From Blastobasis lacticolella (Eukaryota; Arthropoda; Insecta; Lepidoptera; Blastobasidae): a DNA stretch of 64,000 nt. The stretch lies in NCBI GenBank assembly GCA_905147135.1, contig LR990051.1:15901115-15965114 (forward strand), in the 5' to 3' direction. Below, piece by piece: positions 33,015 through 40,069 of the stretch. Each line of letters starts with the position of its first letter. Positions within the stretch are counted from its first letter, which is position 1. Made by a program: the position numbers and the translations under genes. The notes beneath the pieces are model-generated. The model searched no databases. It saw nothing but the letters and a program-made list of their open reading frames with translations, and was not told the origin of the DNA.

Positions 33015-35035
33015 ATCCTAAATAAAATAAAAATAAAAACCCCATCACTGCGATCGGAGATAACTCAGAACGCCCTTTGTAAATTTATCACGGTTTAAAT
33101 GAAAGATGTCGAGAGTATTAGAGACGTGACGCTCGTATAGGTCTATGGCTCTGTTGATCGGAGAGCCTAAAGCGTAACCGCTGCGCGCGCGGCGGTGGTC
33201 GAGCAGGCGCGGCCAGCGGCCACCGCGGCGTGCGCGCGGGTCGCCCGCGCACAGAAACACCCGTGACAATAGTTGTGGACTATCCACTCCACAATTAATT
33301 AAGTCATGTAGGAGTCTCAAGTCAGCCACGAGGCGTCTGTCCTCCAATGAACTCAATTTGTGACTCTCCAGACCAGCCGCATAATCTACAGTCATCATGC
33401 GCGACAAGGTGTTAAGCTTATTGATAAAAGATTTTTGAACCGACTCCAACCTATTACGATGGACAGCATAGACTGGCGACCAGACCGGAGATGCGTACTC
33501 CAAAATGCTCCTCACATATGCAAAATAAAGAACTCGAAACGCAGCTGCTGAGTTTAGGGGCTTAACTGTCCTAAAAATAAAGCCTAACATTCGGACTGCT
33601 TTCGCGAAAATGTATTCATAATGGGCACAGAAAGTTAATTTTGCGTCCAATACAATGCCTAGATCTTTTACCTGCTCAGTGCGTTTGATTAAGACGTTGT
33701 TGAATGTATAAGATGTGGGTATGTCCTTTCTTTTACGAGAAAAAGTGACCACCATACACTTATTTACATTCAAATCCAGACTGTTCTGCTCACAATATGC
33801 CGACACCCTGTCCAGATCTTCTTGCAATCTGGAGCAGTCTGTTGGGCATTTAATTGGCATAAAGATCTTCGTGTCGTCGGCATACATAAGGAAACAGGCA
33901 TAACGAAAACAGGACATATAATCAAACAAACAAACATTAAAGAGAAGAGAGTTCTTTGTAACATTTCATATTTCATTTATTTATTGCTCCACATGGTAAT
34001 ATAATAATATTGGATCTTAAAAGTATGTAAGTATCTCATGCGACCCTGTGAGGGCACTGCAAAATAATAAAAAATATAGCGAACAAAATTATTATTATTT
34101 ATTATTTTATGGGGGCTAGCTTAAAAGGGCCTTATAGAGGCAAAATATGTAACTTAATTTTGATTTCAAACAAATTGGTGATGACAAAATTGTGTTTCGC
34201 GTGAATAGAATTGTATTTTTTATTTATGTAACAATTTATGGCACACAATATAAAGTATACAGAAATTACAAAATTAAAGACGACACAACAGGCACTACTT
34301 ATTTCTAAGAAGAAATCTCTTCCAGCAGGCCTATTTGTTTGAATAACATATTATTATAGAATATAACCTGGCAGAAACCTTCAGATAATCATGTAATATA
34401 TGTCAAAAGTTTAGTTTAGTCAGAGTCCACCTTGGATCCCTCAAAAAATTTCAAACCACAAAAATGTTTTTTTAAAACAGGATGTTTTACTTCTTACTGA
34501 AGTAAGTACTTAAGTAGTCCAAAGTATTAAATGTCTAAACTATCATCTTGTTAAACTTAATCAAAATTTGTCTAGTGGCTTGCTTGGCAGTGAAAAAAAC
34601 AAACACTAAAGCATATTTTTGCTACTATTTGTACAGCCATATGTGTAGGCAAAATGTTCATTTAGTTAGATATACCCAGTACTTTTAAAAGTTGGACAAA
34701 CTTACAAATTCACAATTCTAATTTATTAGAAATGCAATAAATGAGAACATTCAGTGCTTAGAGGTTTAGCCGCATGCGGCAAATTGCGTCATGCATGTTC
34801 TTTCAATGTTACAATTCTCTATTTACTCCTGGTATTATCGCATGAATATGTAAACCATAGTACAAAGCGCAAAAGAATGTCCTTCTACGAGCTGTAGATA
34901 AGATATTTTTATGCTAAATAGGTATCTAAATGGAAAATAGAAGTTTATTTACTTCATAAACTTTGGTATTCTAGGGTCCACCGGACTTACCTCATCTTGA
35001 TCTTTATCAGCACTTTTCGCATGATAATGGGACAT
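12734..35035 (-). CDS. GGPS1: Geranylgeranyl pyrophosphate synthase, complete, 8 exons
   Basis: This enzyme condenses isopentenyl diphosphate with allylic diphosphates to make geranylgeranyl diphosphate, the lipid donor for prenylation of Rho and Rab proteins. Coding exons in transcript order are 35035-34991, 32242-32088, 25096-24952, 24067-23947, 18619-18480, 14284-14176, 13413-13286 and 12823-12734. All have GT/AG borders and their phases add up to 933 nt (310 aa), close to the roughly 300 aa usual for animals. Visible motifs are the first Asp-rich motif DDIQD (residues 69-73), [11 protein letters not shown] (129-139), KTGGLF (156-161) and the second Asp-rich motif QIRDDY (190-195). The start is the only Met upstream of the first donor. 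The ending PVPAPTA lacks a CaaX box. Introns 1, 2, 4 and 5 are 2.7, 7.0, 5.3 and 4.2 kb, mostly repeats. Drosophila calls this gene quemao. Confidence is high. Confidence 0.95.
12992..13258 (+). mobile_element. SINE family A in last GGPS1 intron
   Basis: A diverged copy of the tRNA-Gly-derived SINE with a disturbed A-box region, a clear B box (ggttcgattctcggccg) and body. It fills over half of the 462-bp intron 7. Confidence 0.7.
13286..13413 (-). CDS. GGPS1: GGPS1 exon 7
   Basis: Acceptor cacccag, donor gtgggg. It encodes [16 protein letters not shown] and the following C-terminal helices, and ends in phase 0. Confidence 0.93.
13414..14175. other. GGPS1 intron 6
   Basis: Holds a short (ATGA)n run at 13444-13462. 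Otherwise AT-rich with no recognised repeat family. Confidence 0.6.
14176..14284 (-). CDS. GGPS1: GGPS1 exon 6
   Basis: Acceptor attccag. It encodes [20 protein letters not shown], a strongly conserved block. The donor gtatcc is weaker than its neighbours, but it is the only one that keeps the frame into exon 7. Confidence 0.93.
14405..14550 (-). mobile_element. Repeat family H2 (gcgaagccggag...)
   Basis: In reverse this matches 28318-28497: tgttcgcgataaactcaaaaactactgaacgcatttt leading to gcgaagccggagcgggt. A third partial copy is at 59096. The reference copy at 28497 ends in ctagt. Helitron-like assignment is tentative. Confidence 0.5.
14575..14776 (+). repeat. Repeat family D
   Basis: It shares ggcagtggagg, gctgccagagcaacgtgtta and tggtgaccactttccatcaggtgg with the reverse copy at 23645-23850, and partly with 23060-23220. 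It is probably the 3' part of a LINE family. Confidence 0.6.
14785..14920 (+). repeat. Repeat family G
   Basis: A copy of the repeat with gacgaaaaaagaggg, then gtgtgtatc, then ccgaacggatggaccgattt. Other copies are at 22850, 30795, 42823 and (reverse) 58550. Confidence 0.6.
14945..15080. mobile_element. MITE family 4
   Basis: It folds back on itself through atcgcaaaaaaa...tcagctg and cagctt...tttttgcgatt. It shares tcagctgt, gcagaattcgttttt and ttttgtatgaaacagct with the element at 56575-56690. Confidence 0.6.
15081..15589. other. GGPS1 intron 5 segment
   Basis: 15170-15340 resembles the common insect repeat tail with ccgggacataaagta and a series of gacaga/aacaga words. The rest is unassigned. 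Confidence 0.4.
15590..15595 (-). terminator. Polyadenylation signal of the nested gene
   Basis: AATAAA on the minus strand, 75 bases after the stop at 15670. This is a normal distance for a short insect 3' UTR. Confidence 0.6.
15670..16131 (-). CDS. Secreted Ala/Pro/Ser-rich protein, nested in GGPS1 intron 5
   Basis: A 153-aa protein of unknown specific role. Residues 1-16 ([16 protein letters not shown]) form a typical signal peptide with likely cleavage before or near APP, so the product is probably exported. The mature part is low in complexity: Ala/Gly/Pro/Ser-rich in the middle, with a charged tail containing [18 protein letters not shown]. Similar short proteins occur among insect cuticle, cocoon and salivary proteins, but no family motif such as the chitin-binding R&R consensus is present. 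It is a single exon in the same orientation as its host GGPS1, and has its own TATA-like box and poly(A) signal. Codons are much G+C-richer than the intron. A single-exon form is slightly unusual, since cuticle genes often split the signal peptide. Real gene likely; function unassigned. Confidence 0.75.
   Translation of the reverse strand: MKVFVVLALIGAAFAAPPTFEEKQHMQGELQGGLSENARAYYGGPGALTIAGPALAAAPSSGASAISLSAPQAVGPAVGVYPSAKVGGCAIPLLLSSSPSLVSGQVALSAAPYSAPAYRDPEDKNEASLKARAPEKTTAESLTGIAHQHIKMN
16201..16212 (-). promoter_or_regulatory. TATA-like box of the nested gene
   Basis: On the minus strand the sequence reads cgtataaaaac, about 75 bases before the ATG. That places a transcription start some 45 bases upstream of the ATG if used. 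Confidence 0.45.
17160..17310. repeat. Repeat family J, foldback form
   Basis: It contains atactcttagtaattgtata and, inverted, atacatttactaagagtat separated by about 20 bases. It is related to 9679-9875. Confidence 0.45.
18480..18619 (-). CDS. GGPS1: GGPS1 exon 5 (second Asp-rich motif)
   Basis: Acceptor gcctccag, donor gttagt. It encodes KTGGLF through [12 protein letters not shown], the second substrate-binding Asp cluster. Confidence 0.96.
18690..18964 (-). mobile_element. SINE family B in GGPS1 intron 4
   Basis: A reverse copy reaching the complement of the tRNA-like head (gaacccagtacctctcacctacgagccggatacc). A family C copy starts directly at its end. Confidence 0.7.
18964..19213 (+). 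mobile_element. Repeat family C (retroposon)
   Basis: Starts gtgatgtccggcagag and ends cagtggactgttacgggctgtgatgatga. Four near-full copies are in the window (30524, 40808, and reverse 42092). The constant 3' end with a TGATGATG tail looks like an RTE-mobilised non-autonomous element. Confidence 0.7.
19680..19835 (+). mobile_element. SINE family B, body fragment
   Basis: Contains aaacctgtacatttaggcgactga, ccaatctggccaggttcccctgtt and the gatcatggtcaaggcgga end. The tRNA-like head is missing. Confidence 0.65.
19836..19978 (+). mobile_element. 3' end of LINE A family
   Basis: Contains ggttggctggaagaaatccc, gggataagcccgcctttgct and gcaataaagagtttacatac followed by (CATA)n. This is the same 3' UTR, opposite orientation, as the long LINE at 36207-37942. 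It is a severely 5'-truncated copy. Confidence 0.75.
20375..20630 (+). mobile_element. Repeat family H (CTAGT-ended)
   Basis: Holds cgcttcccgccgtctgtccct, gcggctttcaacaatagata and gcgaacgaagtcgcgccg, and ends ttcactagt. Other copies are at 21870 and 45219. The CTAGT end preceded by a short hairpin is typical of Helitrons, but no Rep/helicase gene is present. Confidence 0.55.
21198..21462 (-). mobile_element. SINE family A, reverse copy
   Basis: A full-length reverse copy, from the (TAAA)n tail at the left to the tRNA-Gly-like head at the right (B box complement ggccgggaatcgaaccc). Confidence 0.8.
21470..21612 (-). mobile_element. SINE family B fragment
   Basis: A reverse partial copy (gcgttaatgtccaacttgtgctctcgcgcacgag...cctgaccagatgga) that abuts a SINE A head. 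Confidence 0.6.
21838..21876. repeat. Perfect 18-bp palindrome arms
   Basis: Arms 21838-21855 and 21859-21876 are exact inverse complements around a 3-base loop. It marks the start of the family H copy on the right. Confidence 0.8.
21870..22035 (+). mobile_element. Repeat family H copy, 3' end lost
   Basis: Starts aaacaaagtcgctttccgccgtctgtccct and includes gtggttttcaacaatagaag and a ggtagggtag run, but does not reach the CTAGT end. Confidence 0.5.
22379..22437. repeat. (TA)n microsatellite
   Basis: About 28 uninterrupted TA dinucleotides. Confidence 0.95.
22640..22790 (+). mobile_element. RTE-like LINE 3' end
   Basis: Contains cagatgcgagagccaacggctta, then gcggaccctggcagaggccggga and an aatgatgatgaat tail. 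It is matched by 57190-57345. Confidence 0.6.
22850..23055 (+). repeat. Repeat family G
   Basis: Holds gaacggatggaccgatttggatgcggttttct, then gaaagccagtttaatcgaga, and ends tccgactttttttgtcggtt. Confidence 0.65.
23060..23220 (+). repeat. Repeat family D, partial
   Basis: Contains ggtgagaaaggtctctagcg, aaccgtggctttagcagtga and ctgccagagc, matching the reverse copy at 23645. Confidence 0.55.
23225..23620. mobile_element. MITE family 3, two fragments
   Basis: gtttccttctctcaatactaagatg occurs directly near 23236. Its reverse counterpart (ttagtattgagagaaggacac) occurs near 23520, and the sequence ends in ctagccgtgcaaatag. It may be a head-to-head pair, or one copy interrupted by another. Confidence 0.5.
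23645..23850 (-). repeat. Repeat family D, reverse copy
   Basis: The inverse of 14575-14776. It lies about 100 bases downstream of the donor of GGPS1 exon 4, in intron 4. Confidence 0.6.
23947..24067 (-). CDS. GGPS1: GGPS1 exon 4
   Basis: Acceptor tgtacag, donor gtgagt. It encodes residues 116-155 plus the first base of Lys156, including [11 protein letters not shown]. Confidence 0.95.
24190..24485 (+). repeat. Repeat family I
   Basis: About 280 bases shared with 40070-40350: ggtgagtaccaccgc, cttgcattgttgtgttccggtttgaa, ctcacagtgacaacgcacctgcggtt and gttatgggcgacagttaccacatacc. It is probably a LINE 3' part. It lies in GGPS1 intron 3. Confidence 0.65.
24590..24870 (+). repeat. Family H3-like repeat remnant
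   Basis: Words such as gaaatttggcagtaatatag, aacacatataccatagtttatc and cggaacgtaaagc match the repeat at 59995-60178. Confidence 0.4.
24952..25096 (-). CDS. GGPS1: GGPS1 exon 3 (first Asp-rich motif)
   Basis: Acceptor tgttccag, donor gtgagg. It completes Leu67 and carries the catalytic Mg2+-binding DDIQD followed by NSILRRG. Confidence 0.96.
25128..25255 (-). mobile_element. SINE family A, head missing
   Basis: Has the 3' body (ggacaaattcacacagcgccatctagc... and onward to cccagac) but no tRNA-like region, as expected for 5' truncation. Confidence 0.65.
25375..25480 (-). mobile_element. SINE family B fragment
   Basis: Contains cattcagtcgcttgaaggtgcaggtttcc, acgatgttttccctcgtcgtaagagc and atgtacataactcagaaaa, in reverse orientation. 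Confidence 0.5.
25635..25963 (+). repeat. Pair of about 85-bp direct repeats
   Basis: 25635-25720 and 25878-25963 share ccactagtttaagat, aacgatctgcagg and gatgataaaatgat with scattered differences. They lie some 240 bases apart, in GGPS1 intron 2. Confidence 0.6.
26616..26745 (-). mobile_element. LINE family E 3' end
   Basis: A reverse copy of the tail at 5440-5540: actaaggttgcaaacaagcttacgacctgcctgatggtaa, then gacgtttgcaataccagagg. Confidence 0.6.
26746..27245. other. GGPS1 intron 2 segment, nothing recognised
   Basis: AT-rich DNA without a recognised element. Confidence 0.5.
27246..27411. mobile_element. Foldback element, about 70-bp imperfect arms
   Basis: Two long arms (e.g. taaagtagtgtatgcaact / agttgcataaactactatta and ggtattaaaacac / gttttaatacccc) flank a small centre cggctacgcc. 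The whole region folds into one hairpin, typical of a foldback MITE. It has no ORF. Confidence 0.75.
27412..27495 (-). mobile_element. LINE family E coding remnant
   Basis: The reverse of 5320-5400 (actccatgttgtactcttcagg...agaaagttcctttggaacc). Confidence 0.6.
27560..27800 (-). mobile_element. RTE-like LINE C-terminal remnant
   Basis: The minus-strand reading gives [22 protein letters not shown], matching the KLKWxWAGHVAR...DGRW signature of RTE ORF C-termini. It has several stops and shifts. Confidence 0.55.
28318..28497 (+). mobile_element. Repeat family H2 with CTAGT end
   Basis: gtctgtctgttcgcgatcaactcaaaaactactgaacggatttt is followed by gaagccccgag and an end in gcgaagccggagctggtcgctagt. 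Compare 14405 (reverse). Confidence 0.5.
28498..29225. other. GGPS1 intron 2 segment, nothing recognised
   Basis: Several short open frames on both strands between 28550 and 29155, none with a recognisable family. Confidence 0.45.
29226..29560 (+). mobile_element. SINE family B, best-preserved copy
   Basis: The head is tRNA-like: gtggctgagtggtaggtatcc (A-box region) and ggttcgaatcccactg (B box). The body follows (gaatgctaaccgtatgctc, gggaaaacatcgtgatgaaacc, atgatccaatctggtcaggtt) and the copy ends in ggcagaccccgggccctcatgc. It is the reference for the nine or so B copies. Confidence 0.8.
29561..30523. other. GGPS1 intron 2 segment
   Basis: Only small remnants are visible (a family H-like gcggacgaagtcgcgcg at 29650). 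No coding feature. Confidence 0.45.
30524..30760 (+). mobile_element. Repeat family C
   Basis: Starts tggccgagtggtgtccggcagagtagaatagc and ends cagtggactgttatgggctgtgacgatga. In this copy the first 11 bases match the tRNA A-box consensus, suggesting an internal Pol III promoter element. Confidence 0.7.
30795..31110 (+). repeat. Repeat family G, long copy
   Basis: Runs from accaccgacgaaaaaagagggatgtt through gaccgatttggatacggttttc and gaaagctagtttaatcaagatcg to the end gggaacagctagtt. The end shape resembles family H termini. Confidence 0.6.
31287..31442. mobile_element. Foldback MITE, nearly full-length palindrome
   Basis: Left tacgacacttttatcactcatattatcgggtttgttaccacgg and right ccgtggtaacaaactcgataatatgtgtgatgaaagtgta are near-perfect inverse complements. 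So are the inner ttttacctcgatatttcgac / gtcgaaatatcgaggtaaaa. The 156 bases form one long hairpin with a very short loop. It has no ORF. Confidence 0.85.
31535..31690 (-). mobile_element. LINE family E 3' end
   Basis: A reverse copy with accactgaggtggcaaacaagcttacggcctgtctgatggtaagcagtcaccgtagcct. Confidence 0.6.
31691..32087. other. GGPS1 intron 2, exon-proximal segment
   Basis: Nothing recognised. Confidence 0.5.
32088..32242 (-). CDS. GGPS1: GGPS1 exon 2
   Basis: Acceptor tatttcag, donor gtaagt. It encodes residues 16-67, including the diphosphate-binding segment PGKQIRSKL, and ends in phase 2. Confidence 0.95.
32362..32515 (-). mobile_element. SINE family B fragment
   Basis: A reverse copy starting gcgttaatgtcccggttgtgctctcg and running to gaacctgaccagattggatcatgg. 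It has an internal deletion after gggcccggggt. Confidence 0.65.
32935..33012. repeat. (TG)n microsatellite
   Basis: About 78 bases of TG with a few TA/TT interruptions, inside the LINE B 3' region. Confidence 0.9.
33045..33929 (-). pseudogene. Reverse transcriptase, C-terminal part (LINE B ORF2)
   Basis: 294 codons open to the stop at 33045. They begin at the active-site YADD and cover the RT thumb and the C-terminal region ([31 protein letters not shown]). Since the polymerase fingers, most of the palm and the endonuclease are absent, it cannot encode an active enzyme. The intact frame suggests recent insertion. Confidence 0.85.
33991..34990. other. GGPS1 intron 1 segment
   Basis: AT-rich, no recognised coding or repeat feature. 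Confidence 0.5.
34991..35035 (-). CDS. GGPS1: GGPS1 exon 1 (start)
   Basis: Fifteen codons from ATG ([15 protein letters not shown]) to a strong gtaagt donor, ending in phase 0. The 5' UTR boundary cannot be seen. Confidence 0.8.
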
Positions 35036-36136
35036 TATGATATTCTTATAAGAATATTGGGGATAAAATGATTTGCTATTGATTCTATTGATTTTAGGTT
35101 CAAGCAAACAAGGAACGAGCAACCAACACACGATACGCGCACGATTCAATGACTGACAGAAAGACAGACACAGATAATAACATCATGAATTCATGACATT
35201 GACAATAATGACAGATATAGGGTTACCATCTCCTAAAACTATTTAACCCTAAAACATAGTCAAAAACCCGTTTGGGCAGGCTGTATCAGGGTCGCAGCTG
35301 CAGTGGAGTTGGTACTAGAACCACCGCTAGAAATGTATTGTGCTAGAGAGTTTTAAATACGATACTGCTGTAACGTCGTGCTTCAGTTTCGATCTTCAAA
35401 TGAGGAGTTTTCCAGTAGGTATTGATAGTTGGTTTCAAAAAGCATCAATAGATGGCGCTCCTACAATTTTGGTAATCATTTTTTAATCTATATGATGGTG
35501 GCAATGATTTCATGCAGCCAATTAATACTAAACTTAAAAATAAAATGTTTATTAATATAAACAAAACTGTTAAAGGTTGAACGGAATGTAAAAATAAATA
35601 TTGATAGAAGTTGGCACTATGTTCCATTATTATTACAACCTCTTAAATGGTTGAAAACTATTGACAAATACAATATTATCCAATACAACGTACCCAGTGT
35701 TTATATCCTGTTTGCTAAGAATCTATTTCAAGCGATTATCAATTACCAAAATTGTCAGGGTGCCATCTAGTGAGTGGTTGGGAATGCTTTAAATACCTAT
35801 TGAAAAACTGCTCATTAAATTATTCTAGAGTTTTAATCAAATTTCGTTACATTTGGTTTTTGCAAGTCACCACCACTGATCGAAATGAAAGACGTTTCAC
35901 TTAAAAATTAAATCCTTAAGAAACACATTTGTATCTTATTTATTGTAGGTCCTTTAAAATCTTGCTGGACTTGAGTCCCCTCAGCAATAATGGAAAGTTA
36001 TGCCATAATATCCATGCTTGACAGGCGGATTGGAGATTACAATTCTTTTTTATTTTACTCTACATTGCACACAATAAAACGTAAGTTCAAATAAATATCA
36101 TAGATATACACCGGTAACAATAATTTGTTACGGTAT
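35036..36136. other. Upstream region of GGPS1
   Basis: The 5' flank and presumably the promoter and 5' UTR of GGPS1. I see no clear TATA box near the start codon and no other gene. Confidence 0.4.
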
Positions 36137-36206
36137 TAGAGCTCGTCTAATTTAAAATGACGCGCCCCACTATCGCATTAACGCACACAAGCAAATTTAA
36201 AATATG

Positions 36207-37942
36207 TATGTATGTATGTATGTAAACTCTTTATTGCAATAAAAAAGAAATACAGTAGGTAGAAAAATATCATTTTACAAAGCAAAGGCGGGCTTATCCC
36301 ACAATGGGATTTCTTCCAGCCAACCTTAGACCCTCTGAAAGGAGATCTAAAGAGCGGTGGAGGCAATATTGAGCACTTATAACTAAATAACTTTTATTTT
36401 ACAGGTATTAATTAACTTAAACAATAGACATTCATTTATGTATAATTTTGAACATAGCAAATATATATATAGATATTAATATAATATATACTATATCCAT
36501 ACTATATAGATAAATAAATAAATATAACACTATACATATATATAATAAAGCTCTGTTAACTGCTGAGAAAGTGCTTCTTCAGAAGTTTTTTGAAGCTGAA
36601 TTGTGTACGAGCATTGTGAATGTCGTCTGGCAGAGAATTCCACAGGCGCGCAGCATACACTCGGAAAGATTTCCCATAGGCAGCCGAGCTATAAGTAGGA
36701 ATTGCCAGTTGGAGTTCTCTACGAGGGCGCAAACGAGGATCCGCCGATGGACAGAAGTCGAACATCTCGCGGAGTACAAGAGTGGTGTATAATAAACCTA
36801 GTATGTGGCACTCTCTCCTTCGCCGTATAGGCAGCCACTTCAATTTGGTTCTGTATTCCGACACGTGGTCAAATTTACGAAGCCCATAAACATATCTAAT
36901 TCAGGGATTCTGCAACCGCTCCAGCCTAGACAGAAGTTCCTCCGTGGGATCCAAGTAGGCCACGTCCCCATAATCCAACAATGGAAGGATGAGTGAATTC
37001 ACCAACAGAAGCTTAGTTTCCACAGGCAAAAATTTTTGTAACCTCTTAAGAGAGTGAAATGAGTAAAATACCCTGCGGCTAACCTCACCGATGTGCGTCG
37101 ACCAGGACAGAGTCTGGTCGAATAAAACTCCCAAGTTTTTAACGGATTCCTGGAACTCTATGATTTTGCCATCAAAAATTAACGTTGGCAGAGCAATACC
37201 CTTCAATTTTGTAATAAAATGTTGGCTACCTATTACAATAGCTTGGGACTTGGAGGCATTGACCTTCAGACCAAACTCCTTAGCCCAGCACTCAATTCGG
37301 TAAAGATCCCTGTTGAGCATCTCAATGGCATCATTCAGGTTAGACAGAGGAGTCGATATGTATAATTGCAGATCGTCTGCATAAAGGTGAAAGGAGGAGG
37401 TCAAGGAAGAAGTAATCCCATTTATGAAAAGAGAATAAAGGATAGGCGAGAGAATTCCACCCTGGGGTACTCCAGCTGCAATTGGACACCAATTAGAACG
37501 GCCATCATCAACCTTTACCAATTGGACCCGATCCCGCAAGTACGAGCGAAACCAGCAGAGAGTGGTCTCGGACATATTGAATGTTCTGAGCACAGCCAGC
37601 AAGATATCATAGTCGACCGTGTCAAAGGCGCAACTAAAATCAAGAAGAGCTAGCACAGTTAGCTCCTTCCTCTCGATGTTTAATCTTATGTCATCCGTGA
37701 TTTTGACAAGTGCAGTTGTAGTGCTGTGCCCCGAACGAAACCCCGACTGGTATCGGTTTAGCAGGTCAAACCTTGATAGATGGGAGCAAAGTCTACGCTG
37801 AACAAATTTCTCGATCAGCTTTGACAAGATGGGAAGAATGGAAATCGGCCGAAAATCAGCGAGAGAAGATGGATTAGATTTCTTAGGGAGAGGAGTCACG
37901 TGTGCCCGCAGCAGGATGGAAACACTCCAGAAGATAAAGAAG
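36207..37942 (-). mobile_element. 5'-truncated non-LTR retrotransposon (LINE A)
   Basis: A 1.7-kb jockey/CR1-like LINE inserted into the MITE with a likely 5-bp target duplication (atatg at 36202-36206 and 37943-37947). Its 3' end lies at the left: a (CATA)n tail preceded by aataaagagtttac, shared with 19836-19978. The coding part is described separately. The endonuclease and N-terminal RT are lost by 5' truncation. Confidence 0.85.
36556..37942 (-). pseudogene. Reverse transcriptase of LINE A, one in-frame stop
   Basis: The frame reads from the RT fingers (TPLPKKSNPSSLADFRPIS) through FSCAFDTVDYD, AAGVPQGGILSPILYSLF and the catalytic YADDLQLY. It continues into the thumb (SRLERLQNP), then meets a TGA at 36901-36903. 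The same frame goes on (IRYVYGLRKFDHVSEYR) to a C-terminal ARLWNSLPDDIHNA block and the natural stop at 36556. So one nonsense change and the 5' truncation are the only lesions seen. It has no endonuclease domain. Confidence 0.88.
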
Positions 37943-38129
37943 ATATGGACGCAATACATATACAAATGCCGTTGTAATTGGTCATTCAGTTGCCGGTAAG
38001 ATTCAAACGTCGGAGCACGCGCCGTTCATTGGCTCCCACACAGATGAAGTGTCGTTATTAATATTTGCACTCACACATCGAAATCAACTAACTAAGTAGT
38101 GGGGCGCGTCATCTTAGACTAGACGAGTA

Positions 38130-39537
38130 CCAGTACCTACACAGAACATTTTGTTATAGCAGGCCCGTAACGGAGATATAACATAATATGCACAATACTG
38201 TGAAAACGTGTTGCCTATTTTCGTGTATTCCTGATAGCGTCATGGTCCGTATACCTTTTAATTATAATGTGCACCTCGTAGTATGTCGTCGGTCCTTTGT
38301 GGTATTCACCCGCGTGTAGTTTCAAACTCTGCTATCATTTCACGGGACGGCCACCAGGATCCTGTTATTTTAACATGTAAACTCTTTTTCATCAATACCT
38401 AATACAGTTCATAATAAAAGTTCAGATTATGTAAAGAGTTGTGAGTTTTTTAACGCACTCCGAATTTTTAGGAATGAGCGATTCTGTAACAGCTACTTTA
38501 AAAAGTAAACAGTGTGGTTCAGCTATCCGCTATAACCGACGTTACCTATTCGGAAAGGTATTTCATGCAAAGATACTTAGTTTTAGTACATTTTCATACA
38601 AAAAAGTGCAAAACGTCCCCGGGAGCGCAAGCGCAGCGAGGGGTTTAAGGACAAGATGATGATGATGACGGCCCATAAAATAACCTATCCCAAAAATTTA
38701 CGTTTAAATTTGGGGGTAAACTTTTAAGTTGGGAACACTGTATAGTACAAATCACTGACATACTACGTTCCGAAACTACACGCCGAGTACTATGCGCTCT
38801 AATGCCCCAACCACATAATTTATATAACGGCCTCCGCACACATAAGATTTCCAGGTTCGGTTTCCAAATTCGATTCGATTCGGACATGTTAGGAAAATTA
38901 AGAAGAATTACAGAAAGACAAGAGTTGAAGAATAGCTGATAGTGTAGGCAGGTTGCGACAGGACATCGATGGACAGTCTAAAAAGACGCTTGCGACGGAA
39001 CGTCAGTAGAAAATGTAAGAAGAAAAACTGAAGATTACTTAAGGTACCTACGCAGTTTTAGGTGGACTATCAAAAGATGACCAAACCAGCAGAGCTCTCC
39101 GAGGGAATAATGATAGCAGTCAATATCCTTCCCTTATATATTACACACCAATGTATCTATCCTCCTTCTCGCAGACTCGATGCTGGGTATTTTTGCGGTT
39201 TCCAAATCCTTTCTCTCCCATCCTGATTGCGACAGCCTTACACTCCCCTTCGCATCTACGTAGGCACTGGTATCTGGGGCTGGGTGAGGGTAATACAAAT
39301 CAGTTGAGGACGAGGTATGATGTCGCTTAAGTTCAACGACTCCCACGTCTGAGTCTGTATCCAGAACAATCTGGGTATGTCTGGGTATCTGATTATATCT
39401 AGCTGTATTAAGAGCGGGCTGTGCTTGCTCATGTTTAAGTTACTATCTCTACCATTACATATATACGTACACACTCACGCTTGTACCCCATTGGGATAAG
39501 CACGCAGAGACTATCGAGTGCCACAAGCTGAGTGTTG
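38130..39537. other. No recognisable gene
   Basis: A short aagatgatgatgatgac at 38653 may be an RTE-type tail. The rest is unassigned. Confidence 0.45.
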
Positions 39538-39806
39538 ACGCCCTGAGTGGTTCAGTGGTCAACATATGCCGTATGCCACGCAAGAGGTCCCGGGTTCGAT
39601 TCCCGGCCGGGCAGAAATTGGAATGATGAATTTTAATTTCTGTTACGGGTCTGGGTGTTCTATGTATTATAAGTATGTATTAAAAAAAAAAAAAGTATAT
39701 AAGTAGTTTATCAGTTATCTAGCACCCATAACACAAGCTTTGCTTACTTTAGGGCTAGATGGCGCTGTGTGAATTTGTCCACGATTATTTATTTATTTAT
39801 TTACAA
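39538..39806 (+). mobile_element. SINE family A, full copy
   Basis: tRNA-Gly-like head (gtggttcagtggtcaacat; ggttcgattcccggccggg), body, internal poly-A run and (TTTA)n tail. Confidence 0.8.
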
Positions 39807-40069
39807 GCTACGATTCTGACACCTCTTTCGCCTCTTCCATATTCATACATCTTTTCATGCATTTACGCCGATTGTGGGTACTCCTGGCCTGCATTTTTTG
39901 GAGCACTCACACTCAATTGAATTGTAATTGGGTTGCAATCGCAACGCAACGACAGTTTGACACGTTTTTGGTATTGGGTTACTGTTACTATTGGCTCGAT
40001 TGAATTGTAATTTACTCGCATTCGCAGCTCAATGAGACATTTTTTAGTATACTGCTACAATTTTTATCA

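Larger units (their letters stand above)
32719..33990 (-). mobile_element. Truncated non-LTR retrotransposon (LINE B)
   Basis: A jockey/CR1-like LINE copy cut off at its 5' side inside the reverse transcriptase domain. The minus-strand reading starts just before MYADDTKIF (the catalytic YxDD box) and runs uninterrupted for about 290 codons to a stop at 33045. It includes thumb-region features such as [16 protein letters not shown] and [14 protein letters not shown]. The 3' side carries a (TG)n tract and ends in an (AATA)n tail near 32719. No endonuclease part is present. It sits in GGPS1 intron 1 in the gene's own orientation. Confidence 0.8.
36139..38127. mobile_element. MITE family 1 copy split by a LINE
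   Basis: The left half 36139-36206 (gagctcgtctaatttaaaatgacgcgcc...aaaatatg) and the right half 37943-38127 (atatggacgcaatac...tagactagacgag) together rebuild the intact copy at 44573-44823. TA flanks both ends (36137-36138 and 38128-38129). The interior is the LINE A insertion. Confidence 0.85.

Noticed and set aside
33360..33903. Plus-strand frames opposite LINE B
   Set aside because: Antisense of the reverse transcriptase frame.
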